A stretch of DNA of 63,917 nucleotides, taken from assembly GCF_900101125.1 (NCBI RefSeq), contig NZ_FNFL01000010.1, positions 1 to 63,917 on the forward strand, written 5' to 3'. The DNA is from Sediminibacillus albus. GTDB lineage: Bacteria; Bacillota; Bacilli; Bacillales; Amphibacillaceae. Every line of letters starts with the position of its first letter. Positions within the stretch are counted from its first letter, which is position 1. Positions 20,567-30,072 of this stretch are shown here, one piece after another. Under the pieces are notes generated by a model that was not told the origin of the DNA, searched no databases, and worked only from the letters and a program-made list of their open reading frames with translations. A program made the translations under genes and the position numbers.

Positions 20567-21946
20567 ATGACCAAAAGGTATGCAGTTGTATTGGCAGCAG
20601 GCCAGGGCACTAGGATGAAATCAAAATTGTATAAAGTATTGCACCCTGTGATGGGCCGGCCGATGGTACAGCATGTCGTAGATCAGTTAAATAAATTAGA
20701 GTTGGAAAAGCTAATAACAGTGGTAGGTTTTGGGGCGGAAAAGGTACAAGATCAAATTGGCGGCACTTCCAGCTTTGTTATTCAGGAAGAACAACTGGGT
20801 ACTGGGCATGCTGTACTCCAGGCTGAAGACCTGCTAAAGGATAAAGAGGGGACGACCATTGTGGTCAGCGGTGATACCCCTTTATTGACTCAGCAATCAT
20901 TAGAGGCGTTGATGAACCATCATGACAAAGAAGGTGCGGCGGCGACAATCCTGACTGCGAATGCTCCCGACCCTACAGGTTATGGAAGAGTAGTCCGCAA
21001 TCAGCAAAGCGATGTAGAAAAAGTTGTTGAACATAAGGATGCTTCTCCTGATGAGTTAGGCATCAGCGAAATCAATACTGGTACTTACTGTTTTGATAAT
21101 CAAGCCTTATTTAAAACATTGAAAAAGGTTTCTAATAATAATGCGCAAGGTGAATATTATCTTCCGGACGTTCTAGAGATTCTCAAGCAAAGCGAAGAGA
21201 AAGTCAGCGCCTTCCAAACAGGCTCCTTTGAGGAAACAATTGGGGTAAATGACCGTGTAGCGCTTTCTCAGGCAGAAAAGTTAATGAAAAAGCGTATCAA
21301 TGAGAAGCATATGAAAAATGGAGTAACTATTACGGATCCAGAAAACACTTATATAGAACGAGACGTCATCATAGAACAAGATGTCGTAATATATCCTGGC
21401 AGCATAATCAGCGGTAATTCTGTTATTAAAGAGGATGCAGTGATCGGCCCCAATACAGAAATTGCTAACTGTGTGGTAGGTGAGGAAACGGTAATCCGCC
21501 AAAGTGTTGCTAAGGATAGTGACATAGGTCAACGAGTACAAATCGGCCCGTTTGCACATATAAGGCCGGAAAGCGAGATTGGTGATCAAGTAAAGGTCGG
21601 CAACTTTGTTGAAGTCAAGAAGGCTTCCCTTGCAGATAACAGCAAAATTTCTCATTTAAGTTATATAGGAGATGCTGAAGTAGGCAAAGGTGTAAATATA
21701 GGATGTGGCACCATTACCGTTAATTATGATGGTGAGAAGAAACATTTGACCAAAATCGAGGATGACGCCTTTATCGGATGTAATTCTAACTTGATTGCCC
21801 CTGTTACTGTAGGAAAAGGAGCATATGTAGCTGCTGGCTCTACGATTAACAAAGATGTACCGGCGGAAGCACTCTCCATCGCCAGGGCGAGACAGACGAA
21901 CAAAGATGACTATGCAAAAAACTTTAAAAAACCGAAAAAAGATTAA
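20567..21946 (+). CDS. glmU: bifunctional GlmU (N-acetyltransferase/uridylyltransferase)
   Basis: A 459-aa enzyme (GcaD in B. subtilis) that makes UDP-GlcNAc for peptidoglycan. The N-terminal pyrophosphorylase domain shows [20 protein letters not shown] and VSGDTPLLT; the C-terminal half is a left-handed beta-helix of hexapeptide repeats ([39 protein letters not shown]), the acetyltransferase part, with the catalytic histidine in [15 protein letters not shown] is the ribosome binding site. Followed 15 nt later by prs in one transcript. Confidence 0.97.
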   Translation: MTKRYAVVLAAGQGTRMKSKLYKVLHPVMGRPMVQHVVDQLNKLELEKLITVVGFGAEKVQDQIGGTSSFVIQEEQLGTGHAVLQAEDLLKDKEGTTIVVSGDTPLLTQQSLEALMNHHDKEGAAATILTANAPDPTGYGRVVRNQQSDVEKVVEHKDASPDELGISEINTGTYCFDNQALFKTLKKVSNNNAQGEYYLPDVLEILKQSEEKVSAFQTGSFEETIGVNDRVALSQAEKLMKKRINEKHMKNGVTITDPENTYIERDVIIEQDVVIYPGSIISGNSVIKEDAVIGPNTEIANCVVGEETVIRQSVAKDSDIGQRVQIGPFAHIRPESEIGDQVKVGNFVEVKKASLADNSKISHLSYIGDAEVGKGVNIGCGTITVNYDGEKKHLTKIEDDAFIGCNSNLIAPVTVGKGAYVAAGSTINKDVPAEALSIARARQTNKDDYAKNFKKPKKD

Positions 21947-21961
21947 TGGAGGGCTTATCAG

Positions 21962-22915
21962 ATGGCAACTGGTTATAAAGATTCATCACTGAAGGTGTTC
22001 ACCCTGAATTCCAATCCGGAACTGGCAGAAGCAATAGCGGCCAATATAGGTACAGAGTTAGGCCAATGCTCGGTCTCCACATTTAGTGATGGCGAGGTGC
22101 AAATTAATATTGAGGAAAGCATTCGCGGCTGTGATGTTTATGTCGTTCAATCGACAAGCGAACCTGTCAATCAGCACCTGATGGAATTGCTGATTATGAT
22201 TGATGCATTAAAACGCGCTTCTGCAAAAACGATTAATATCGTAATGCCTTATTATGGTTATGCCAGACAAGATAGAAAGGCACGTGCAAGAGAACCTATT
22301 ACAGCAAAGTTAGTTGCAGATCTACTGCAAACCGCTGGTGCTTCTCGTGTAATAACTTTGGATTTACACGCACCGCAAATCCAAGGATTTTTCAACATTC
22401 CAGTTGATCAGTTAGTAGGAGTGCCAATTCTATCTGATTACTTTCAGGAAAAGAACTTGGAAGACTTGGTTATTGTATCTCCAGATCATGGCGGTGTGAC
22501 CAGAGCCCGCCAAATGGCTGACCGTTTGAAAGCGCCGATTGCCATCATCGATAAGAGAAGGCCTCGTCCTAATGTATCTGAAGTAATGAATATTGTAGGG
22601 AATATTGAAGGGAAAACAGCCATATTGATCGATGATATCATCGATACAGCAGGGACAATTACATTGGCCGCCAATGCATTAATTGAAAATGGAGCAAAAG
22701 AAGTGTATGCTTGTTGTACACACCCAGTTCTTTCTGGCCCCGCTATAGAAAGAATTGATCAATCGAAGATTAAAGAATTAATCGTCACTAACACGATTCC
22801 GTTAAAAGAAGAAAAGCAAATTGAAAAAATCACACCATTATCGGTAGCTCCGTTAATCAGCGAAGCGATAATCCGTGTACATGAGTTGCAATCTGTAAGT
22901 ATCCTGTTCGATTGA
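21962..22915 (+). CDS. prs: ribose-phosphate pyrophosphokinase
   Basis: A 317-aa enzyme that makes PRPP from ribose-5-phosphate and ATP. Characteristic parts are [13 protein letters not shown], the ATP-binding [30 protein letters not shown] and the PRPP loop [14 protein letters not shown] near 221-234. TGGAGGGC precedes the ATG. Its product is used by several nearby enzymes (PurR as effector, HprT, NadC) although these are in other transcripts. Confidence 0.97.
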   Translation: MATGYKDSSLKVFTLNSNPELAEAIAANIGTELGQCSVSTFSDGEVQINIEESIRGCDVYVVQSTSEPVNQHLMELLIMIDALKRASAKTINIVMPYYGYARQDRKARAREPITAKLVADLLQTAGASRVITLDLHAPQIQGFFNIPVDQLVGVPILSDYFQEKNLEDLVIVSPDHGGVTRARQMADRLKAPIAIIDKRRPRPNVSEVMNIVGNIEGKTAILIDDIIDTAGTITLAANALIENGAKEVYACCTHPVLSGPAIERIDQSKIKELIVTNTIPLKEEKQIEKITPLSVAPLISEAIIRVHELQSVSILFD

Positions 22916-23080
22916 TGGTTTACTGAAAGATCCTGCAAAAAAAGCTCTAAACAAATTATTGAGGATCCCGGGACTTCACCACAACTTCATAAAAGGAAGT
23001 TATACTTAAGGTAAGGGAAAACTAATGACAATTATTAGGTGTCCAGAAAGTGATCAAATTGTTCTAACAACGTGTAAAAT

Positions 23081-23106
23081 GTTTAAGCGTGCCGGTTAGC
23101 GGGAAA
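23081..23106 (+). promoter_or_regulatory. candidate sigma-B promoter of ctc
   Basis: GTTTAA and GGGAAA, 14 nt apart, fit the sigma-B pattern GTTTAA-N12-14-GGGWAW. ctc of B. subtilis is the textbook sigma-B dependent general stress gene, so this assignment is consistent. The leader to the TTG start is about 40 nt. Confidence 0.75.
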
Positions 23107-23151
23107 TAATTACAATTAACTTGTTTTTAATTTCAATGGAGGGTGATTAAC

Positions 23152-23775
23152 TTGGCAGTAAAACTTAATGCAGAAAAACGCGAGGATTTAAAAAAATCAC
23201 ATACAAGAACGATTAGACAACAAGGACTAATTCCTGCAGTTGTATATGGTAAAGGAAAAGAACCAAAGACTGTAGCCGTGAATAGTATCGACTTGCTTAA
23301 GACTGTGCGCGATGAAGGGCGAAATGCTATAATTTCCCTGAACGTCGCAGGCGAATCAGTCGATGTAATGCTACATGATTATCAAGTGGAACCGATCAAG
23401 GACGAGCTATTGCATGCTGATTTTTATGCAGTCAATATGTCCCAGGTTATTGATGTAGAGGTACCTATTCATTTAGATGGCGATGCTCAAGGATCTAAAG
23501 ATGGAGGGGTGCTTCAGCAGCCGCTTTATAATTTGGCTATCCGGGCAAAACCGGGCAATATTCCAGAAGAGATTGTAGTAGATGTTTCTAAGCTTGAAGT
23601 AGGCGACAGTATTACAGTTTCCGACTTACCGGAAAGCAAAGATTATGAAATTACTGAAGATGAATCAACAACTATCGTTTCCATCCTTGCCCCAGATTCA
23701 GGTACTGTGGAAGAAGACACTGATGAAGAGCAAAAAGAGCCAGAATTAGTTAATGGTGAAGCAAACGAAGAGTAA
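23152..23775 (+). CDS. ctc: ribosomal protein bL25, Ctc/TL5 type
   Basis: A 207-aa member of the long bL25 family that binds 5S rRNA; in B. subtilis it is induced by stress and found on ribosomes under such conditions. The N-terminal 5S-binding domain (to about 95) includes RTIRQQGLIPAVVYG; the TL5-type C-terminal domain follows, and the last 25 residues are strongly acidic (VEEDTDEEQKEPE). The start is TTG at 23152, with GGAGGG 8 nt upstream, giving MAVKLNAEKR; the GTG at 23143 overlaps that site. Confidence 0.93.
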   Translation: MAVKLNAEKREDLKKSHTRTIRQQGLIPAVVYGKGKEPKTVAVNSIDLLKTVRDEGRNAIISLNVAGESVDVMLHDYQVEPIKDELLHADFYAVNMSQVIDVEVPIHLDGDAQGSKDGGVLQQPLYNLAIRAKPGNIPEEIVVDVSKLEVGDSITVSDLPESKDYEITEDESTTIVSILAPDSGTVEEDTDEEQKEPELVNGEANEE

Positions 23776-23793
23776 GATGAATATATGAGTAAT

Positions 23794-23828
23794 AAAAAAA
23801 GTACAGCTTTTAAGCTGTACTTTTTTAC
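23794..23828. terminator. bidirectional terminator between ctc and niaR
   Basis: AAAAAAGTACAGCTT and AAGCTGTACTTTTTT pair perfectly with A-runs and T-runs at the ends, so it can end both ctc (plus strand) and the nifS-niaR transcript (minus strand), which converge here. Confidence 0.93.
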
Positions 23829-23851
23829 GTTTACTCCTATTTTATCCATCG

Positions 23852-24391
23852 TTACATATCAATGAGGATTCCTGCTCTACCGAGTGCAGAGCAGGCAGCG
23901 GTTAGCTTGTCTTCGGTGTCTGCTTCTAATGTGTGCAGGTGGGTTCCGTCGGTTAATTGAGATAAGTAGGCAGCGTTTGTCTGCTGAATTTTAGCAACAA
24001 ACTGGTCGACTTCGTTTCTGTTGCTGACCATAATAGATGCAGTTAAATCACCATAAACAGGATGCTCGATCCGGACGTCTTTGACTGTTACTCCATGATC
24101 GACTATTAAATAAAGTTCCTCTCGGGTTTGCTGGGGGGAATGTGAACATGCAACTACTTGTTGATGAAGAGCTTGGCCAGAATGCTCCCGAACTAGCAGG
24201 TATCCTTGGCTGGTAGCCATGATTGGTTCATTTTTCGCTTTCAACAAGGAGACATCCTGGACGATAACTTGTCTGCTCACATCTGTCTTTTCAGCAAGAT
24301 CGCTGCCAGTTATCGGTGTCTCTGCCTCCTTTAGCCATTGGAGAATTAACTCTCTTCTTTTGTTTCCTGGTAGTTTCTGATCGTTATTCAT
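23852..24391 (-). CDS. niaR: niacin-responsive repressor NiaR
   Basis: A 179-aa repressor (YrxA in B. subtilis) of NAD synthesis genes that acts with nicotinic acid. The N-terminal HTH_11 domain covers about residues 11-65 (RRELILQWLKEAETPITGSDLAEKTDVSRQV by segments), and the C-terminal 3H domain carries the histidines for which it is named, including IVDHGVTVKDVRIEHPVYGD and the late THLHTLEA. GGAG in AAGGAGCG lies before the ATG. It follows nifS by 51 nt and thus is probably controlled from the same divergent promoter that it regulates. Confidence 0.93.
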   Translation of the reverse strand: MNNDQKLPGNKRRELILQWLKEAETPITGSDLAEKTDVSRQVIVQDVSLLKAKNEPIMATSQGYLLVREHSGQALHQQVVACSHSPQQTREELYLIVDHGVTVKDVRIEHPVYGDLTASIMVSNRNEVDQFVAKIQQTNAAYLSQLTDGTHLHTLEADTEDKLTAACSALGRAGILIDM

Positions 24392-24442
24392 ATGTTTCGC
24401 TCCTTCACTTCTTCCATCATGAGCAGAGAATTTCTTCTCTAA

Positions 24443-25582
24443 TCATTTTGTATCAAAGAATTCTTCTAGTAAAGCATTAAGTGTCTTAACTGTTTGATAG
24501 ACATGATCGGCGGTGGTTGATTTACCGAATGAGAGACGGACAAATTGGCGTGCCTCTGTCTCAGATCTGCCGATTGCCGTCATAGTCTTAGACGGGGATT
24601 GTTGTCCAGTACTGCATGCTGACCCTGTAGAAATTGCTATTCCATGCCTGTTACATCCAAGCATGAGATATTGGCCCTGTACACCTTCCGCGCGCATACC
24701 GAGAATATGAGCCAACTTCTGATGGACAGCACCCTCAATTTTTATTTGGTAAGGAAGACTGGCTAATTCTTTTATAAATAAATGTCTGATGGCAGATAGG
24801 CGTGTTTGTTCTTCGGTCATTTCCTGATGGAGATTTTGGGCTGCGGTTACAAATGCTGCAATCCCTGGTACATTAACAGTCCCGGAGCGGAATCCTTTCT
24901 CGTGTGTGGTGTTCGGCAGGTATGGCTGCCAGGGTGTTTCCGGGCTTATATAGACAGCTCCTACTCCTTTCGGACCGTAAACCTTGTGGCTGGAAAAAGA
25001 GAGAGAATCAACCGGGAGCAGATTTACATTCATCGGTACTTTGCAAAATGTCTGGACACAGTCGCTATGAAACAAGATATTGCGGGAATGCAGGATATCA
25101 CCAATTTCCTCCATTTTCTGGAGAGTGCCAATTTCTCCATTGCCATGGTGTATGGAAGCTAAAATGGTGTTATCCTGAATGGCTGCAGACAGTTCCTGCA
25201 AATCGATAAGTCCTTCCTTGTCGACGGATAGGTAAGTAACATCATACCCATGGCCTTCTAAACGGGCAAAGAAATTCAGTATCGAAGGATGCTCCACCTT
25301 TGTTGTTATGAGATGTCCCTTATCTATAGTGCTTGCTTCAATTAATGATTGGAGTGCTAGAATATTAGACTCACTGCCTCCTCCAGTAAAATAAATCCCT
25401 GTTTTATGCGCGTGGAGTAATTCGGCAAGTTCCTCGCGGCAATGCTCTAAGAGATGAAAAGCGTGTGAACCTGCATCATGCAAGCTGCTCGGATTGCCAA
25501 AGACGGACCTGGATACACGGGTATATACCTCTATTGCTTCCTCGGACATTGGTGTCGTGGCAGCATAGTCTAAATAAATCAT
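24443..25582 (-). CDS. nifS: cysteine desulfurase NifS (NAD-cluster type)
   Basis: A 379-aa PLP-dependent cysteine desulfurase. In Bacilli the copy next to nadBCA supplies sulfur for the 4Fe-4S cluster of NadA. IYLDYAATTPMS at the start, VEHPSI, HHGNGEIGT, HSDCVQ and the PLP lysine in SFSSHKVYGPKG are visible; the catalytic cysteine is in STGSACSTG near residue 324. The ATG at 25582 has AAAAGGAGTG upstream; the longer form beginning at 25636 has none and would run over the promoter. It is divergent to nadB. Confidence 0.93.
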   Translation of the reverse strand: MIYLDYAATTPMSEEAIEVYTRVSRSVFGNPSSLHDAGSHAFHLLEHCREELAELLHAHKTGIYFTGGGSESNILALQSLIEASTIDKGHLITTKVEHPSILNFFARLEGHGYDVTYLSVDKEGLIDLQELSAAIQDNTILASIHHGNGEIGTLQKMEEIGDILHSRNILFHSDCVQTFCKVPMNVNLLPVDSLSFSSHKVYGPKGVGAVYISPETPWQPYLPNTTHEKGFRSGTVNVPGIAAFVTAAQNLHQEMTEEQTRLSAIRHLFIKELASLPYQIKIEGAVHQKLAHILGMRAEGVQGQYLMLGCNRHGIAISTGSACSTGQQSPSKTMTAIGRSETEARQFVRLSFGKSTTADHVYQTVKTLNALLEEFFDTK

Positions 25583-25638
25583 GCAAACACTCCTTTTTGA
25601 GTTCCTGTGAAATAATTCAAACAAAGCTCTTGTCATTC

Positions 25639-25680
25639 ATTAAATAATATGTAAATATAGGTGTCAAGACAGATAGATAT
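25639..25680. promoter_or_regulatory. divergent nifS/nadB promoter region with candidate NiaR operator
   Basis: On the minus strand TTGACA (25667-25662) and TTTAAT (25644-25639) are 17 nt apart, a good nifS promoter. The -35 lies within ATAGGTGTCAAGACAGATAGATAT (25657-25680, split here: ATAGGTGTCAAG then ACAGATAGATAT), whose TGTC-AA-GACA core is an inverted repeat and resembles the TGTCTTGACAC core that I recall for NiaR sites. A plus-strand pair TTGTCA-N16-TAAATA (25630-25657) could serve nadB and would start inside the same element. Confidence 0.6.
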
Positions 25681-25750
25681 ACACAATTGCCCGACCATAC
25701 TTGTTTAGCTAACAGTGCGGGCACAGGTGATAAGCATAGGAGGCGTACAG

Positions 25751-27292
25751 ATGCCTTTACATGACGTAATAATTATTGGCGGTGGGTTGGCTGCATTAAC
25801 TGCTGCCAATCGATTAAGCAAAGAAAAAAATGTGATTATTTTCACAAAAGGAAGCAGAACCGCAAGCAATTCCTTTTTAGCGCAAGGGGGAGTGGCAGCA
25901 TCCTTAAGCAGTCAGGATCATTGGGCTGATCATTATCAAGATACAATGGCAGCAGGTTGTTTTTATAATGATGCTCAACATGTGAAGACGCTCGTCCGGG
26001 AAGGGCCTGATTATCTTAAAAAAATAATTGAGCAGGGAATGGAGTTTGACCGCAACAGAGATGGAAGCTTTCAATTGGGAAAAGAAGGGGCTCACCTGCG
26101 GCGGCGCATCCTCCATGCAGGAGGGGATTCAACGGGCAAAGCATTGACTTCCTTTATGTTAGAACAAGTAATAGATAATATCACGTTAATCGAACAGGAA
26201 ATGGTTATTGACCTTATGATAGAAAATGGCATATGTACCGGTGTCCTGACTTTAGATGAAGACAATCATATCCGTCAGTATAAGGCATCAGCAACAATTA
26301 TAGCTTCTGGCGGCTGCGGAGCAGTATACTCTTTAACTTCCAACGACCCTACGATTACTGGCGATGGAATCGCGATGGCTTACCGGGCAGGTGCTGAGCT
26401 GGTTGACATGGAATTTATCCAGTTCCATCCGACGATGTTATATCAACAAGGGAAGATTCTCGGTCTTGTTTCTGAAGCGGTTCGCGGGGAGGGAGCTTTC
26501 TTGGTTAATGATCTCGGAGTAAGGATTATGTCGGACATCCATCCGCTTAAGGATCTGGCTCCCCGTGATGTGGTAACAAGGCAGATTTATAAAGAAATAA
26601 TGGCAAATAGACAAGTTTACCTGAATATCACTCCGGTCAATCGCTTCGAACATCGTTTTCCAACCATTTACAAGCTGTGTAGCGACCAGCAGCTGGATAT
26701 CGGCAGCGGTCTGCTTCCAGTCGTGCCGGGATCTCACTTTCTAATGGGCGGAATAAAGACTAACACTTCAGGAGAAACTTCAATTCCTGGTTTATACGCA
26801 GTAGGAGAAGCGGCAGGCACTGGAGTACATGGGGCAAATCGGATTGCCAGCAACTCCCTTTTAGAAGGAATTGTCTTTGGCAATCGAACAGCAAAAAAAA
26901 TCTTATCCAAACAAACGATTGACTTGCCGGATCATCTGGCGGATTCTTCTTATATCCCCAAAAAATTGCTATTGTCATTGCCAAATAAACAGCAAATATG
27001 CAATAACATGACTCTTTTAGCAGGTGTAGAACGTAATGAAAGAGATTTACTGGGTTTGAAGGAGTGGCTGGAAAACTATTATCATCCACATACCAGCGTC
27101 CAAGCTGCCGATCGTAACCAAGCAGAAATCATCAATATGATGACAGTCTCCTGGCTGATAGCCACTTCAGCGCTGGCAAGGCAGGAAAGCCGGGGAGCTC
27201 ATTATCGGAGTGATTATCCAGTTTCCCGCAAAAGCTGGAACAGCAAACGAATCATCCGTCAGTGGGAAGAACAGGCTGCAGTAACCATTTAG
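25751..27292 (+). CDS. nadB: L-aspartate oxidase
   Basis: A 513-aa FAD enzyme that oxidises L-aspartate to iminoaspartate, first step of de novo NAD synthesis. The dinucleotide-binding motif DVIIIGGGLAALTAA is at the N-terminus; SFLAQGGVAAS, the HAGGDSTGKAL segment, EFIQFHPTML and GLYAVGEAAGTGVHGANRIASNSLLEG are typical of the succinate dehydrogenase/aspartate oxidase flavoproteins. ATG 25751 is preceded by AGGAGG; the longer frame from 25715 is not supported. First gene of nadB-nadC-nadA. Confidence 0.95.
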   Translation: MPLHDVIIIGGGLAALTAANRLSKEKNVIIFTKGSRTASNSFLAQGGVAASLSSQDHWADHYQDTMAAGCFYNDAQHVKTLVREGPDYLKKIIEQGMEFDRNRDGSFQLGKEGAHLRRRILHAGGDSTGKALTSFMLEQVIDNITLIEQEMVIDLMIENGICTGVLTLDEDNHIRQYKASATIIASGGCGAVYSLTSNDPTITGDGIAMAYRAGAELVDMEFIQFHPTMLYQQGKILGLVSEAVRGEGAFLVNDLGVRIMSDIHPLKDLAPRDVVTRQIYKEIMANRQVYLNITPVNRFEHRFPTIYKLCSDQQLDIGSGLLPVVPGSHFLMGGIKTNTSGETSIPGLYAVGEAAGTGVHGANRIASNSLLEGIVFGNRTAKKILSKQTIDLPDHLADSSYIPKKLLLSLPNKQQICNNMTLLAGVERNERDLLGLKEWLENYYHPHTSVQAADRNQAEIINMMTVSWLIATSALARQESRGAHYRSDYPVSRKSWNSKRIIRQWEEQAAVTI

Positions 27293-27303
27293 GGGGAGAA
27301 AAA

Positions 27304-28194
27304 TTGAACAAGATAAAATTGCGCAAACTGCTTGAACACTTTCTTTTAGAAGACTTAGGAGAACAAGACATCACCAGCACGGCAATTTTCCCTGTAACTC
27401 ACAGGGGAAGCGGTATATTCATTGCTAAACAGGATGGTGTGATTGCTGGACTGCAAATAATTGAAGAGGCCTATCGGCTTTTTGATCACTCCTTTAAGGT
27501 AAGGCTGTTTAAGCAAGATGGCCAACGAGTATATAGTGGTGAAAAAATAGCAGAAGTAGAAGGGCCTGTTCCATACTTACTTTCAGGAGAGCGGGTTATT
27601 TTAAATTTAATACAGCGACTGAGTGGAATTGCCACCAGAACTTACGACAGTGTTCGTGCATTAGACAGTAATCATACAAGGATATGCGATACAAGAAAAA
27701 CAACCCCAGGTCTGCGTATGCTGGAAAAGTATGCAGTAACTTGCGGCGGCGGCAGAAATCACCGTTTTGGTTTATATGATGGAGTAATGATTAAGGATAA
27801 TCATATAGAATTTTGCGGCACAATTACTAAAGCGATTGAGGCTGTCAGAAACAATGCAGGCCATATGGTGAAGATAGAAGTAGAAACAGAAACAAAAGAG
27901 CAAGTGTTAGAAGCAGTTCGCGCGAATGCCGATATCATTATGTTTGATAACCGCTCCTCAGAGGAAGTTGCTGAATTTGTTAAGTATGTACCTGCTGGTA
28001 TCGTAACAGAGGCCTCTGGAGGGATAACAATCCATCAATTAGCCAATTACAAAAATACAGGGGTCGATTATATTTCACTTGGTTATCTAACGCATTCTGC
28101 TGCTGCGTTAGATATCAGTCTGGTGGTAGATAACCAATCGATAGGGGGAAATTTCATTGAAGATGCTGGATATGCTTCAACAGCCAAACAATAA
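27304..28194 (+). CDS. nadC: nicotinate-nucleotide pyrophosphorylase (carboxylating)
   Basis: A 296-aa quinolinate phosphoribosyltransferase that joins quinolinate and PRPP to give Na[57 protein letters not shown] with the substrate-binding arginine and lysine, [20 protein letters not shown] and EVETETKEQ are visible. The TTG at 27304 follows GGGGGAG by 6 nt and 11 nt after the nadB stop; the frame extends upstream into nadB but without a site. It overlaps nadA by 38 nt. Confidence 0.95.
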   Translation: MNKIKLRKLLEHFLLEDLGEQDITSTAIFPVTHRGSGIFIAKQDGVIAGLQIIEEAYRLFDHSFKVRLFKQDGQRVYSGEKIAEVEGPVPYLLSGERVILNLIQRLSGIATRTYDSVRALDSNHTRICDTRKTTPGLRMLEKYAVTCGGGRNHRFGLYDGVMIKDNHIEFCGTITKAIEAVRNNAGHMVKIEVETETKEQVLEAVRANADIIMFDNRSSEEVAEFVKYVPAGIVTEASGGITIHQLANYKNTGVDYISLGYLTHSAAALDISLVVDNQSIGGNFIEDAGYASTAKQ

Positions 28195-29263
28195 TATACT
28201 GCCGGAAAGCTATAAGAACTTGACAGACAGGGAGATGGAAAAAAGAGTAAGGGAAATAAAGGAACATTTCGGTGATAGACTGTTTATCCCTGGACATCAC
28301 TATCAAAAGGATGAAGTCGTCCAATTCGCTGATGCGGCAGGGGATTCCCTTCAACTGGCGCAATTATCTGCGGAAAATCCGGCGGAGTTTATTGTGTTTT
28401 GTGGTGTTCATTTTATGGCCGAAACAGCAGATATATTAACGGAACCCCATCAAAAAGTGATACTGCCGGATTTACGGGCTGGATGTTCGATGGCAGATAT
28501 GGCAGATATACATCAAACGGAACGCGGCTGGAAGAGGATGCAGGAAGCCCTCGGAGATACCATACTTCCATTGACATATGTGAATTCCACAGCAGCCATC
28601 AAAGCTTTTGTCGGCGAAAATGGAGGGGCGACAGTTACCTCCTCTAATGCAAAACAAATGCTGGAGTGGGCATTTACCGAAAAGGAAAGAATATTGTTTC
28701 TCCCCGATCAGCATTTGGGCAGAAATACGGCATATGACCTGGGAATTCCATTAGACCAAATGGCTGTGTGGAATCCAATCCTGAACACCTTTGAATATCA
28801 AGGTGATCTGGAGGATGTAAAAGTAATCTTATGGAAAGGCCATTGCTCCGTCCATGAAAATTTTCACATTAATAATGTAGAAGAAATTCGCAAGAACGAT
28901 TCGCAAATGAATGTGATTGTCCATCCAGAATGCAGTAGAGAGGTTGTTGCTCTATCTGATTTTGCCGGATCAACCAAGTATATAATTGATACGATTAATC
29001 AAGCGCCAGCTGGAAGTAAGTGGGCAATAGGGACAGAGATGAATTTGGTGAAACGGTTGATCCGCCAGCATCCAGATAAGGAAATTGTTTCACTTAATCC
29101 TCAGATGTGCCCATGTTTGACGATGAATCGAATTGATTTGCCGCATCTCTTATGGGCATTAGAGTCTTTGGAGCATGGAGCAGTAAAGAATCAAATTACA
29201 GTTGATCAGGCAACTGCTGAGAAGGCCAAGTTGGCATTGGATAGGATGCTCGCCAGAGTTTAA
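28157..29263 (+). CDS. nadA: quinolinate synthase A
   Basis: A 368-aa iron-sulfur enzyme that condenses iminoaspartate with dihydroxyacetone phosphate to quinolinate. The three cluster cysteines are at residues 110 (RAGCSM), 230 (KGHCSVH) and 320 (CPC motif), the same numbers as reported for B. subtilis NadA, which also is 368 aa. The TTG at 28157 therefore appears right; GGGGG is 8 nt upstream. It starts 38 nt inside nadC. Sulfur for the cluster probably comes from the neighbouring NifS. Confidence 0.95.
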   Translation: MKMLDMLQQPNNNILPESYKNLTDREMEKRVREIKEHFGDRLFIPGHHYQKDEVVQFADAAGDSLQLAQLSAENPAEFIVFCGVHFMAETADILTEPHQKVILPDLRAGCSMADMADIHQTERGWKRMQEALGDTILPLTYVNSTAAIKAFVGENGGATVTSSNAKQMLEWAFTEKERILFLPDQHLGRNTAYDLGIPLDQMAVWNPILNTFEYQGDLEDVKVILWKGHCSVHENFHINNVEEIRKNDSQMNVIVHPECSREVVALSDFAGSTKYIIDTINQAPAGSKWAIGTEMNLVKRLIRQHPDKEIVSLNPQMCPCLTMNRIDLPHLLWALESLEHGAVKNQITVDQATAEKAKLALDRMLARV

Positions 29264-29280
29264 CGAAAAGCGGCAATCAT

Positions 29281-29326
29281 TATGGTACCGGAAAGCTGAT
29301 AATAGTCTTTTTGGTACCGTTTTTTG
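29281..29326 (+). terminator. nadBCA terminator
   Basis: Two GGTACC copies about 26 nt apart pair in a hairpin with additional pairing of GGAAAG and CTTTTT between them, followed by GTTTTTTG. It is 18 nt after nadA. Confidence 0.75.
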
Positions 29327-29409
29327 TATTGCTTTATTTTTAGGAAGAAACTAAGTACAATAAGAGAAGTATTAGTTACAATCTATATATAAAGAAAGAC
29401 GTGAATGCT

Positions 29410-29970
29410 ATGAAATGTATTGTCGGTCTGGGCAACCCAGGGAAAAAATTTGAGCAAACACGCCATAATATAGGGTTTATGATTATTGATGAGTTGGCCG
29501 CTCGGTATCAATTAAAGCTGAAAAAGAAAAAATTCAACGGGCTTTATGCGATGGAAACTATTTATGGGGAAAAGGTTCTGCTTTTAGAGCCACAGACGTA
29601 TATGAATCTTTCCGGTGAGTCGTTGCGCCCGCTCATTGACTATTATGGGATAGATATTAGCGATACAGTCGTCATCTATGATGAGCTGGATCTTCCGCTT
29701 GGAAAAATCCGCTTGCGTGAGAAGGGCGGCCATGGAGGCCATAATGGGATTCGATCGATCATCGATCATTTAGGGACAAAAGAATTTAAACGGATTCGTG
29801 TAGGGATTGGACGTCCCTCTATTCCTCAACCAGTACCAGACTATGTGTTAGGGACTTTTAATAAAGAGGAACAACAAGAAGCAAATGCAGTTATCCAAAA
29901 AGCTGCTGATGCCTGCGAGGCTTGGATGCAAAAGCCTTTTTTAGAAGTGATGAATGAATTCAACCGTTAG
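29410..29970 (+). CDS. pth: peptidyl-tRNA hydrolase
   Basis: A 186-aa hydrolase (SpoVC in B. subtilis, where a mutation blocks sporulation) that frees tRNA from dropped-off peptidyl-tRNA. [20 protein letters not shown] gives the asparagine and catalytic histidine (residue 20 or so), [25 protein letters not shown] and [12 protein letters not shown] complete the family pattern. The ATG at 29410 is used; there is no good ribosome binding site, only AAAGACG, which is unusual in this window. GTG 29401 is an alternative. Confidence 0.95.
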   Translation: MKCIVGLGNPGKKFEQTRHNIGFMIIDELAARYQLKLKKKKFNGLYAMETIYGEKVLLLEPQTYMNLSGESLRPLIDYYGIDISDTVVIYDELDLPLGKIRLREKGGHGGHNGIRSIIDHLGTKEFKRIRVGIGRPSIPQPVPDYVLGTFNKEEQQEANAVIQKAADACEAWMQKPFLEVMNEFNR

Positions 29971-29992
29971 GTCATAGACTGAAGGTACATAT

Positions 29993-30021
29993 GTATAGAA
30001 ACCTTCCATAAGGACAAACTT
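29993..30021 (+). promoter_or_regulatory. sigma-F promoter of fin
   Basis: GTATA at 29993-29997 and GGACAAACTT at 30012-30021, separated by 14 nt, match the sigma-F pattern at every fixed position. In B. subtilis fin is under sigma-F (and sigma-G) control. The leader is about 45 nt. Confidence 0.78.
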
Positions 30022-30072
30022 AAAGTGTGTGGGCAACACATATCTTTATGTTTTTCTAAGGAGGTTTTTCGT

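Noticed and set aside
24806-25209. Two plus-strand ORFs (118 and 101 aa) inside nifS
   Set aside because: They are shadows of nifS on the opposite strand; the nifS frame has all catalytic motifs.
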